From: Piscirickettsiaceae bacterium
GTDB taxonomy: Bacteria > Pseudomonadota > Gammaproteobacteria > Methylococcales > Cycloclasticaceae
Length of the DNA stretch: 5,929 nt
NCBI GenBank assembly: GCA_002401365.1
Contig: NVSW01000107.1
Coordinates: 1 to 5,929 of the forward strand
Reading direction: 5' to 3'
Of the stretch, positions 1 through 5,929 are shown piece by piece. The notes below the pieces were generated by a model. The model ran no database searches. It saw nothing but the letters and a program-made list of their open reading frames with translations, and was not told the DNA's origin. Position 1 is the first letter of the stretch. Every line of letters begins with the position of its first letter. The position numbers and the translations under genes are program-made.

Positions 1-2
1 AA

Positions 3-1166
3 ATGTATAAAATTCAAACATTAAATAATATTTCAGTAAAAGGCCTGGAAAAATTTCCACGGGACAAATACGAGGTTGCGTCTGAGATGCAATCACCAGA
101 TGCGTATATGTTGCGTTCGCTAAAGTTACATGATATGGATATTCCAAAGAGCGTCTTGGCAATTGGACGTGCCGGAGCCGGTGTTAATAATATTCCAATC
201 GATAAAATGAATGCTATTGGTGTGCCGGTTTTTAATGCGCCGGGTGCTAATGCTAATGCAGTTAAAGAGCTTGTATTAACGGGGATGTTGTTGGGTTGCC
301 GTAATATTTGCCAAGCTTGGGAATGTGCAAAAAACCTGCAGGGTAGTGATGAATCAATTGCGAAAGAGGTTGAGCACGTTAAAAAGAACTTTGTAGGCTT
401 TGAACTTCCTGGCCGTACGTTAGGTGTTATTGGCCTGGGTGCTATTGGCACATCGGTAGCAAACACGGCACAAGATTTAGGCATGAACGTCGTTGGTTAT
501 GACCCCGCTATTACCGTGGAACGTGCGTGGCAACTATCATCATCAATTGGAGCTGCTAACACAGTGGATGAACTGTTATCGCAATCAGACTTTGTAACTA
601 TCCACGTACCATTTAACGAAGGAACTAAAAACTTAATTAACGCGAGTCGTATTAGCACTATGAACGACAATGCAATTATTTTAAATTTCTCAAGAAATGG
701 CATTGTGAACGATGAAGATGTTGTTGCCGCTTTAGACGCTGGTAAACTGTATGCGTACATTTGTGATTTCCCAAGTAACTTATTAAAAGATCATCCTAGA
801 GTTATTACGTTGCCTCACTTAGGAGCCTCTACTGCGGAAGCTGAAGAGAACTGTGCGATTATGATTGCAAATCAACTCAAAGACTTTCTTGAGAATGGCA
901 ATATTAAAAATTCAGTAAACTTTCCAGCGGTAAAAATGCCTCGAGCCGGCGGTTATCGTCTTGCTATTGCCAACTCAAATGTACCGAATATGGTGGGTCA
1001 AATATCTAGCATATTAGCGGATGCTGGACATAATATTTTGGACCTATTGAATAAGTCGCGTGGTGATTTGGCTTATACATTATTGGATGTTGAAACAGAG
1101 GTGACGGCAGAGATCTTGGCTAAGATAGCTGAAATTGACGGTGTGTTAACAGTCAGGGCTTTATAA
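3..1166 (+). CDS. serA: D-3-phosphoglycerate dehydrogenase with C-terminal ACT domain
   Basis: This cytoplasmic enzyme oxidises 3-phosphoglycerate to 3-phosphohydroxypyruvate with NAD+, the first step of serine synthesis. The 387 residues look complete and form a D-2-hydroxyacid dehydrogenase. The split substrate domain includes IGRAGAGVNNI at 54-64. The Rossmann domain has GLGAIG at 144-149, and Asp167 at the end of the next strand (GYDP) indicates NAD preference. Arg231 (NFSRNGIV) and His272 (PHLGAST) match the catalytic Arg and His. The position of the usual catalytic Glu appears to be Asn259 (DFPSN). Residues from about 315 to 387 form an ACT domain, the usual site of serine feedback, and the intervening domain of the longer forms is absent. 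The ATG is used because the protein start looks natural for short PGDHs, but only 2 bases lie upstream, so neither a ribosome binding site nor a longer N-terminus can be judged. Another 2-hydroxyacid dehydrogenase is possible but less likely given the ACT domain and the operon. Confidence 0.9.
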   Translation: MYKIQTLNNISVKGLEKFPRDKYEVASEMQSPDAYMLRSLKLHDMDIPKSVLAIGRAGAGVNNIPIDKMNAIGVPVFNAPGANANAVKELVLTGMLLGCRNICQAWECAKNLQGSDESIAKEVEHVKKNFVGFELPGRTLGVIGLGAIGTSVANTAQDLGMNVVGYDPAITVERAWQLSSSIGAANTVDELLSQSDFVTIHVPFNEGTKNLINASRISTMNDNAIILNFSRNGIVNDEDVVAALDAGKLYAYICDFPSNLLKDHPRVITLPHLGASTAEAEENCAIMIANQLKDFLENGNIKNSVNFPAVKMPRAGGYRLAIANSNVPNMVGQISSILADAGHNILDLLNKSRGDLAYTLLDVETEVTAEILAKIAEIDGVLTVRAL

Positions 1167-1177
1167 GCATTATTAAA

Positions 1178-2263
1178 ATGAGTATTGATAAGTCACTATC
1201 TGATTTACGTGATGCCATTGATGAGCTTGATGGCCAGCTGCTAACGCTTTTTAATAAGCGCGCTCGTTTAGCTCAGGATGTGGCTCATATTAAAATAGCT
1301 GAGGGTGAGCAAACAGATTTTTATCGCCCAGATAGAGAAGCCATTGTATTAAGAAAAGTTAAGCAAAATAACCCTGGCCCTCTTGATAGTGAGCATGTTG
1401 CACGGATTTATCGTGAACTAATGTCATCTTGCTTAGCGTTAGAAAAGCCTTTAACGGTTGCGTTCCTAGGGCCGTCAGGAACCTTTACCCAAGAAGCGGC
1501 TCTTAAACATTTTGGCCATGCAGTAAATACAGCCGAAATGGCGACCATTGCCGATATCTTTCTAGCCGTTGAAACAGGTGGTGCTCATTACGGTGTAGTG
1601 CCTGTTGAAAACTCTACCGAGGGGGTTATTACCCATACGTTGGATAACTTTATCAAATCATCGCTGCATATATGCGGTGAAGTGGCGCTGCGTATTCATC
1701 ATCACTTACTTTCACATGCTAACAATTTAGCTGATATTAATATTGTGTATTCGCATCAGCAATCACTTGGGCAGTGCCGCCAGTGGTTAGCAACACATAT
1801 TCCCTCAGTCGAAACTATAGCGGTCAGTAGCAATGCCGAAGCAGCAAGGTTGGCGTCTGAAACGGAGGGTTCAGCAGCCATAGCAGGTGAAATGGCGGCG
1901 GAAATATACCAGCTGGATAAGCTAGCAAGTCATATTGAAGATGAAGCGCATAATACGACGCGCTTTTTGGTTATAGGCGAACGGGAAATACCCGCTACCG
2001 GTGACGATAAAACGAGCATGATGATCTCGACTAAAAATGTTGCAGGCGCTTTGCAAGGTGTTTTAGCGCCTTTTGCCTATGCAGGTATTAGCCTAAATAA
2101 AATTGAGTCACGGCCCTCTCGTCAAGGTGCATGGGAGTATGTTTTTTTTGTTGATATTGATGGCCATAAAGATGATGAGAATGTAGCCAAGGTTTTGAAA
2201 GAGTTGGAGCCTAATGTCAACTTTTTAACGGTTCTAGGCTCTTACCCAAAAGCTGTTATCTAA
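1178..2263 (+). CDS. pheA: Bifunctional chorismate mutase / prephenate dehydratase (P-protein)
   Basis: This cytoplasmic enzyme converts chorismate to prephenate and then to phenylpyruvate, committing flux to phenylalanine. The 361 residues hold three domains. Residues 1-90 are an AroQ chorismate mutase with Arg11, Arg28 and Lys39 at the positions of the E. coli active-site residues, and YRPDRE at 49-54. Residues 93-270 are the prephenate dehydratase, with GPSGTFTQEAA at 98-108, VPVENSTEGVI at 141-151 and the catalytic TRF motif at 261-263. Residues 278-357 are an ACT domain with GALQ at 290-293 and ESRP at 310-313, the phenylalanine-binding motifs, so feedback inhibition by phenylalanine is expected. 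The length is normal for the family. The ATG lies 11 bases after serA, and no convincing Shine-Dalgarno is visible, so coupling to serA translation is plausible. A run of eight T at 2142-2149 falls inside the ACT region, and the frame is intact across it. Confidence 0.96.
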   Translation: MSIDKSLSDLRDAIDELDGQLLTLFNKRARLAQDVAHIKIAEGEQTDFYRPDREAIVLRKVKQNNPGPLDSEHVARIYRELMSSCLALEKPLTVAFLGPSGTFTQEAALKHFGHAVNTAEMATIADIFLAVETGGAHYGVVPVENSTEGVITHTLDNFIKSSLHICGEVALRIHHHLLSHANNLADINIVYSHQQSLGQCRQWLATHIPSVETIAVSSNAEAARLASETEGSAAIAGEMAAEIYQLDKLASHIEDEAHNTTRFLVIGEREIPATGDDKTSMMISTKNVAGALQGVLAPFAYAGISLNKIESRPSRQGAWEYVFFVDIDGHKDDENVAKVLKELEPNVNFLTVLGSYPKAVI

Positions 2264-2290
2264 ATTTTACTGAGCTATTGGACTATTTAG

Positions 2291-3421
2291 ATGCGACGTA
2301 AAAGCAAATTGTTTGATTTAGCGATAGCCGCGGTTAATGGGTTGAAGCCATATCAAGCGGGCAAACCTATTGAAGAGCTAGAGCGTGAACTTGGTTTAAA
2401 AAACATTATTAAGCTAGCATCAAATGAGAATCCTAAGGGGCCAAGCAATAGAGTAAAAACGGTTATTAAACAGGCTACTGACGATATTTCGTTATATCCG
2501 GATAGTAATGGGTTTTATTTGAAGCAAGCGCTGGCCGCTAAGTATTCTGTTGCGACTGAGATGTTTACCTTGGGTAACGGCTCAAATGATGTACTAGACA
2601 TCATAGCTAGAGTGTTTCTTGGTCCGGGGCGTGAAGCAGTATATTCGGAACATGCTTTTGTTGTTTATTCGATAGCGACACAGTCTGTGAGCGCAACTTC
2701 AAGAATTTCAGCGGCGTTACCAGAGGGTTCAGAACAACCTTATGGGCATGATTTAGTGGCAATGCGTGAGCTGGTTTGTGAGCAGACATCAGTAGTGTTC
2801 ATTGCAAACCCAAATAATCCAACTGGAACGTGGCTTAAAACAGCTGAGTTGGAGCGTTTTATTAAAGAACTTCCTGCACATGTTATTGTGGTACTGGACG
2901 AGGCATATTGCGAATATAGCGAAAAATATGACGATACAGCCACGATAAATTGGTTACAACGGTATCCTAATTTAATTATTACGCGAACATTTTCTAAGGC
3001 CTATGGGCTTGCTGGTTTAAGAGTGGGTTACTCGATTAGCCACCCTGATATCGCTAATGTATTAAACCGCGTAAGGCAACCCTTTAATGTTAACTCTTTG
3101 GCACTAGTTGCAGCTCAAGCAGCGTTGGAAGATGAAGGCTATATTAAGCAAACGAGAGAGCTCAATAAACGTGGAATGCAACAACTTGAGAAAGGCTTTT
3201 CTGAGTTAAATTTAAGTTACATCCCTTCATTAGGCAACTTTATTTCAGTTGATGTTGGGAAAAATGCAGCAACTATATACAGTAAGTTGCTATGCGAAGG
3301 TGTTATTGTCAGGCCAATTTCTGAGTATGGTTTGCCAAGGCATTTAAGAGTATCTGTCGGTCTTGCAGAGCAGAACCATCAGCTGTTGCAAGCACTAAAA
3401 AAGGTGATGCTTGATGTTTAA
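2291..3421 (+). CDS. hisC: Histidinol-phosphate aminotransferase family (HisC), probably also aromatic
   Basis: This is a PLP-dependent fold type I aminotransferase that exchanges an amino group between glutamate and imidazole-acetol phosphate. Operon-borne members of this family also accept aromatic keto acids. The 376 residues show SNENPKGPS at 44-52, NPNNPTG at 173-179, Asp203 and Tyr206 (LDEAY), the PLP lysine Lys236 in TFSKAYG, GLRVGY at 242-247 and the carboxylate-binding Arg353 (HLRVSVG). The length is normal. The ATG follows directly after an in-frame TAG, so no start further upstream is possible. TTG at 2309 is a less likely alternative. Only a weak TTGGA at 2278-2282 could serve as ribosome binding site. 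The N-terminal sequence (Leu18 to Leu36) resembles the HisC2 type found between pheA and tyrA in Pseudomonas. Its position among phenylalanine and tyrosine genes and away from other his genes suggests it completes aromatic amino acid synthesis. This role is inferred, since residues alone do not fix substrate range. Confidence 0.93.
   Translation: MRRKSKLFDLAIAAVNGLKPYQAGKPIEELERELGLKNIIKLASNENPKGPSNRVKTVIKQATDDISLYPDSNGFYLKQALAAKYSVATEMFTLGNGSNDVLDIIARVFLGPGREAVYSEHAFVVYSIATQSVSATSRISAALPEGSEQPYGHDLVAMRELVCEQTSVVFIANPNNPTGTWLKTAELERFIKELPAHVIVVLDEAYCEYSEKYDDTATINWLQRYPNLIITRTFSKAYGLAGLRVGYSISHPDIANVLNRVRQPFNVNSLALVAAQAALEDEGYIKQTRELNKRGMQQLEKGFSELNLSYIPSLGNFISVDVGKNAATIYSKLLCEGVIVRPISEYGLPRHLRVSVGLAEQNHQLLQALKKVMLDV
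3402..3408 (+). promoter_or_regulatory. Shine-Dalgarno for tyrA inside the hisC end
   Basis: AGGTGAT matches seven bases of the extended Shine-Dalgarno consensus and ends 5 bases before the ATG at 3414. It is the clearest ribosome binding site in the window. It favours ATG 3414 over the in-frame TTG at 3411 and the ATG at 3426 as the tyrA start. It lies in hisC coding sequence, so tyrA initiation should be linked to the passage of ribosomes finishing hisC. Confidence 0.6.
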
Positions 3422-4289
3422 TAAAATGTGTATCATTGGGGTTGGTCTTATTGGCGGTTCTATTGCGCGGGCTTCGCGTAAAAATAAACTATGTAAAAGC
3501 ATTGTCGGTGTTGGGCGACATCTTGAAAATCTAGAAAAAGCTGTTGAATTAGGTGTTATTGATAGTTACACGACAGATATAGAGCGCGCAGTTATAGGTG
3601 CTGACCTTGTCGTTGTTTGTACGCCCGTCGGTTCTTTTACAGATGTTTTTACCAGCTTAAAGTTAAATTGGTCAGAGGATTGTCTCTATACAGATGTGGG
3701 CAGTACAAAAGGGAGCGTAGTGAATGCTTTGCAGCAGGTATTTGCTGAGTTGCCTGCTAATTTTGTTTTGGCGCACCCCATAGCGGGTTCAGAAAATAAT
3801 GGCGTTGAAGCGTCAATTGATTCCTTGTTTTCTGCTAAGCGAACAATAATTACACCGATTGGATCAGTGACTAATGACTCAGCAATACAACAGTGTAAAA
3901 AGTGGTGGGAAGGAATGGGGGCTTCGGTCACAGAAATGACCGTTGAGCATCACGATGAGGTATTAGCGGCGACAAGTCACTTGCCGCACGTCATTGCATT
4001 TGCATTGGTAGAGCTTTTAAGAAATAAGGAAGATAAAAAGGATATTCTTAAGTATGCGGCTGGGGGCTTCAAGGACTTTACTCGTATAGCGTCAAGCGAT
4101 CCAGATATGTGGGCAGATATTTGCATGGCAAATGCCAATCAAATTGTAGGTCTTTTAGATGAATTTCAAAAGCTTAACCAAGGTATCTCATCTTTAATAG
4201 AGTCTGGAGATAGGCAAGGTTTACGTGATGTATTTAAATCGGCACAGACGACACGAAATAATTATTTAAAACTTCAAGAGAATAGATAA
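3414..4289 (+). CDS. tyrA: Prephenate dehydrogenase (TyrA), monofunctional
   Basis: This cytoplasmic enzyme carries out oxidative decarboxylation of prephenate, and possibly arogenate, on the way to tyrosine. From ATG 3414 it has 291 residues, the usual size of a stand-alone TyrA with no chorismate mutase or ACT domain. The N-terminal Rossmann domain has GVGLIGGS at 9-16. DVGSTKG lies at 94-100 and HPIAGSENNG at 121-130. The catalytic histidine region TSHLPHV is at 187-193, and the helical dimerisation domain carries GGFKDFTRIASSDPDMW at 217-233, whose Arg224 matches the prephenate-binding arginine. The chosen start has a good ribosome binding site and gives an N-terminus (MFNKMCIIGVG) normal for the family. 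The gene overlaps the end of hisC by 8 bases. In Pseudomonas the equivalent gene is fused to aroA. Here it ends in TAA 7 bases before aroA, in another frame. The strand after the glycine loop ends in VGVGRH, without the acidic residue typical of strict NAD enzymes. Confidence 0.94.
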   Translation: MFNKMCIIGVGLIGGSIARASRKNKLCKSIVGVGRHLENLEKAVELGVIDSYTTDIERAVIGADLVVVCTPVGSFTDVFTSLKLNWSEDCLYTDVGSTKGSVVNALQQVFAELPANFVLAHPIAGSENNGVEASIDSLFSAKRTIITPIGSVTNDSAIQQCKKWWEGMGASVTEMTVEHHDEVLAATSHLPHVIAFALVELLRNKEDKKDILKYAAGGFKDFTRIASSDPDMWADICMANANQIVGLLDEFQKLNQGISSLIESGDRQGLRDVFKSAQTTRNNYLKLQENR

Positions 4290-4296
4290 CGACGGA

Positions 4297-5598
4297 ATGA
4301 ATACTTTTTTGACAAAAGTAAGCTCGGGTTTAACAGGTGCCTTTCGCGTACCGGGTGATAAGTCTATCTCCCACCGTGCAATTATGCTTGGTAGCCTAGC
4401 CGAGGGCGTTACAAATGTTAGTGGTTTTCTAGAAGCGGAAGATGCACTTGCCACACTTAAAACTTTTCAAAGTATGGGCGTTAAAATTGAACGTTTAGGT
4501 GAAGGCCGTGTGCGTATTCACGGTGTTGGTTTAAAGGGGTTGAAAAAACCAATGGCTGAGTTGTACATGGGAAATTCGGGCACCTCAATGCGGTTGCTAG
4601 CCGGTTTGTTATCGGGTCAGGGGTTCAACACCGTTTTAACGGGCGATAGGTCCCTTAGTAAGCGGCCGATGAAACGCGTACTTGACCCATTAAAACGAAT
4701 GGGCGCAGAAATAGACAGTAATGAAAATGGCACAGCGCCGTTGAAAATTAATGGTAACACCTCTCTAACGGCAATTGAATATGATATGCCTATTGGTAGT
4801 GCGCAAGTTAAGTCGTGTATCTTATTAGCGGGGCTATACGCTGATGGGATCACAAAGGTGACTGAGCCTGTAGTCACGCGGGATCATACAGAGCAGATGT
4901 TAAAGGGCTTTGGTTATAGCGTTGAACGTAATGGCAGCACAATTTCTTTAAAAGGCGGTGGGCAATTAACAGCAACCAATATTGATGTGCCAGGTGATAT
5001 TTCCTCGGCTGCATTTTTAATAGTAGCAGCCTTAATTACACCGGACTCGGAGATAACCATTGAGCACGTTGGTATTAACCCAACCAGAACAGGTGTTATC
5101 AGTATTTTAAAAGCCATGGGTGCAAATATTGTGCTGTTGAATGAGCGTCTTATTGGCGGCGAAAAGGTGGCGGATATTCGGGTTCAGTCTAGTCAATTAA
5201 CAGGCATTGTTATTCCAGAAAAATTTGTTGCATTAGCGATAGATGAATTCCCAGTAATTTTTATTGCCGCTGCATGTGCGCAAGGAACTACTGTATTAAC
5301 GGGTGCAGAAGAATTACGGGTAAAGGAAAGCGATAGGATACAAAGTATGGCTGAAGGAATGGCTGCGCTTGGAATAGATGCTGTTGCTACGAATGATGGC
5401 ATGATCGTCCAAGGTGGCGATATTAAAGGTGGTGTTGTCGAAAGTCATGATGACCATCGTATTGCGATGTCATTTGCAGTGGCAGGGTTGAGGTCACAGG
5501 AGGGTGTTCAAGTTAATAATTGTGAAAATGTGAACACGTCATTTCCAGGTTTTGTCGAACTTGTGTCAAATTGCGGTTTTAACATGGTTGCCAAATAG
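4297..5598 (+). CDS. aroA: 3-phosphoshikimate 1-carboxyvinyltransferase (EPSP synthase)
   Basis: This enzyme transfers the enolpyruvyl group of PEP to shikimate-3-phosphate, giving EPSP, the direct precursor of chorismate. The 433 residues cover the whole two-domain fold. Visible motifs are PGDKSISHRA at 19-28, GNSGTSMRLLAG at 92-103, GDRSLSKRPM at 116-125, GSAQVKS at 167-173, RDHTE at 195-199, NPTRTG at 261-266, catalytic Asp316 in IDEFP, RVKESDRI at 341-348 with Glu344, and DDHRIAMSFAVAGL at 385-398. GDKS, SAQVK, RDHTE and NPTR together are the signature of class II EPSP synthases, the group of the Agrobacterium CP4 enzyme. The lysine near the C-terminus of class I enzymes (E. coli Lys411) is not seen in NTSFPGF at 413-419. 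The ATG is 7 bases after the tyrA stop. Upstream there is only ACGGA touching the start codon, so initiation probably relies on coupling to tyrA. Confidence 0.96.
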   Translation: MNTFLTKVSSGLTGAFRVPGDKSISHRAIMLGSLAEGVTNVSGFLEAEDALATLKTFQSMGVKIERLGEGRVRIHGVGLKGLKKPMAELYMGNSGTSMRLLAGLLSGQGFNTVLTGDRSLSKRPMKRVLDPLKRMGAEIDSNENGTAPLKINGNTSLTAIEYDMPIGSAQVKSCILLAGLYADGITKVTEPVVTRDHTEQMLKGFGYSVERNGSTISLKGGGQLTATNIDVPGDISSAAFLIVAALITPDSEITIEHVGINPTRTGVISILKAMGANIVLLNERLIGGEKVADIRVQSSQLTGIVIPEKFVALAIDEFPVIFIAAACAQGTTVLTGAEELRVKESDRIQSMAEGMAALGIDAVATNDGMIVQGGDIKGGVVESHDDHRIAMSFAVAGLRSQEGVQVNNCENVNTSFPGFVELVSNCGFNMVAK

Positions 5599-5602
5599 CA
5601 CG

Positions 5603-5929
5603 ATGAACCTAGATGTGCCCGTATTAACCATTGATGGGCCAAGTGGTTCTGGAAAAGGAACTATTTCAAAACGACTGGCAACAAAGCTTGCTTGGCATTA
5701 CCTTGATAGCGGTGCGTTATATAGAACACTTGGTATTGCCGCAATCAAAAATGGAGTGGACCTGAATGATGAGCAGCGACTATTTGCGTTGGCAAATAAA
5801 GTGTCTCTTGAATTCAAAAAAAACGCCAAAAAAGAATGGGTTGTTTTATTAGATGATAAGGAAGTACAGCGGCAACTCCAAACCGAAGAGGTGGGAGATG
5901 CTGCGTCAAAAATTGCGATTTTTCCAAAG
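5603..5929 (+). CDS. cmk: Cytidylate kinase, 5' part, cut by the window edge
   Basis: This enzyme phosphorylates CMP and dCMP with ATP to the diphosphates in pyrimidine salvage. Translating from ATG 5603 gives 109 codons with no stop up to the right edge, about half of the usual length of roughly 225 residues. The Walker A loop GPSGSGKGT is at residues 12-20, the CMP-binding segment YLDSGALYR at 33-41, and TEEVGDAASKIA at 94-105, all characteristic of bacterial Cmk rather than of adenylate or guanylate kinases. The start is 4 bases after the aroA stop with no recognisable Shine-Dalgarno. An aroA-cmk pair followed by rpsA is common in Gammaproteobacteria, so rpsA probably follows outside the window. 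An A8 tract at 5816-5823 and an A6 tract at 5828-5833 encode the lysine-rich stretch near residues 72-77. Confidence 0.95.
   Translation, partial: MNLDVPVLTIDGPSGSGKGTISKRLATKLAWHYLDSGALYRTLGIAAIKNGVDLNDEQRLFALANKVSLEFKKNAKKEWVVLLDDKEVQRQLQTEEVGDAASKIAIFPK

Larger units (their letters stand above)
3..5929 (+). other. Aromatic/serine biosynthesis operon segment (serA-pheA-hisC-tyrA-aroA-cmk)
   Basis: Six genes lie head to tail on one strand with intergenic distances of 11, 27, -8, 7 and 4 bases. No gap is long enough for an independent promoter plus terminator, and no stem-loop with a T run is seen between genes. The order from pheA to cmk is the known gammaproteobacterial supraoperon. Both ends are open: the promoter and probably serC lie to the left, the rest of cmk and probably rpsA to the right. 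Co-transcription is inferred from spacing. Internal promoters inside coding sequence cannot be excluded by eye. Confidence 0.85.

Noticed and set aside
2142..2149. Run of eight T in pheA as a possible frameshift or assembly error
   Set aside because: The frame reads through with normal ACT-domain sequence on both sides (ESRP before, full C-terminus after), so the length of the run is consistent with an intact gene.
2264..2290. The 27-base pheA-hisC gap as a possible terminator or promoter
   Set aside because: It has no self-complementary stem and is too short for a complete promoter. It reads as a plain intergenic spacer.
3925..3942. Perfect 6-base inverted repeat CGGTCA/TGACCG with a 6-base loop in tyrA
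   Set aside because: It is short, has no following T run, lies within conserved coding sequence and occurs once, so chance is the simplest explanation.
4309..4337. TTGACA at 4309-4314 as a -35 box of an internal promoter for aroA-cmk
   Set aside because: No reasonable -10 element lies 16-18 bases downstream (AACAGG at 17), the best TTAACA needs a 15-base spacer, and the site is inside the aroA coding region.
14..5402. Several minus-strand open frames of 60 to 156 codons, the longest at 14-484
   Set aside because: All lie opposite well-supported genes with strong family motifs. Their translations show no recognisable domain, and none has a convincing ribosome binding site, so they are shadows of the + strand genes.
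5816..5833. A8 and A6 tracts in cmk, including an in-phase A AAA AAC heptamer at 5818-5824 that could be a -1 slippery site
   Set aside because: A -1 shift here would soon reach a stop (TGA about ten codons on) and give a short truncated Cmk. No stimulatory hairpin was noticed, and lysine-rich AT-rich coding readily makes such runs.

Overview
The window holds a tight, one-directional block of six biosynthetic genes on the + strand: serA, pheA, hisC, tyrA, aroA and the 5' part of cmk. The first start codon lies 2 bases from the left edge. The last reading frame runs off the right edge at codon 109. Spacings from gene to gene are 11, 27, -8 (overlap), 7 and 4 bases. There is no gene-free stretch longer than 27 bases and no visible internal terminator, so the block is most simply read as part of one operon whose promoter lies outside the window.

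The order pheA-hisC-tyrA-aroA-cmk is the aromatic amino acid 'supraoperon' known from Pseudomonas and many other Gammaproteobacteria, where serC usually precedes pheA and rpsA follows cmk. The visible composition is moderately AT-rich. That composition, unfused tyrA and aroA, and a serA just before pheA suggest a lower-GC, non-enteric gammaproteobacterium, perhaps of the Methylophaga/Cycloclasticus kind. The taxonomic guess is inference from gene order and protein style only.

The genes work together. AroA makes EPSP, the last-but-one intermediate before chorismate. The chorismate mutase domain of PheA makes prephenate, and its dehydratase domain makes phenylpyruvate. TyrA makes 4-hydroxyphenylpyruvate. 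HisC is a histidinol-phosphate aminotransferase family enzyme that could also transaminate the aromatic keto acids. SerA opens serine synthesis from 3-phosphoglycerate. Cmk is a nucleotide-salvage kinase that usually travels with aroA and rpsA. SerA and PheA both end in ACT domains, so feedback by serine and phenylalanine is expected.

I found no mobile element, CRISPR array, RNA gene, phage gene or unknown system. This is a core metabolic region. The points worth a second look are modest: the placement of serA, a replaced catalytic glutamate in SerA, the nearly abutting but unfused tyrA and aroA, class II EPSP synthase motifs with a class I-like glycine, a missing acidic residue in the TyrA cofactor site, and the scarcity of Shine-Dalgarno sequences.
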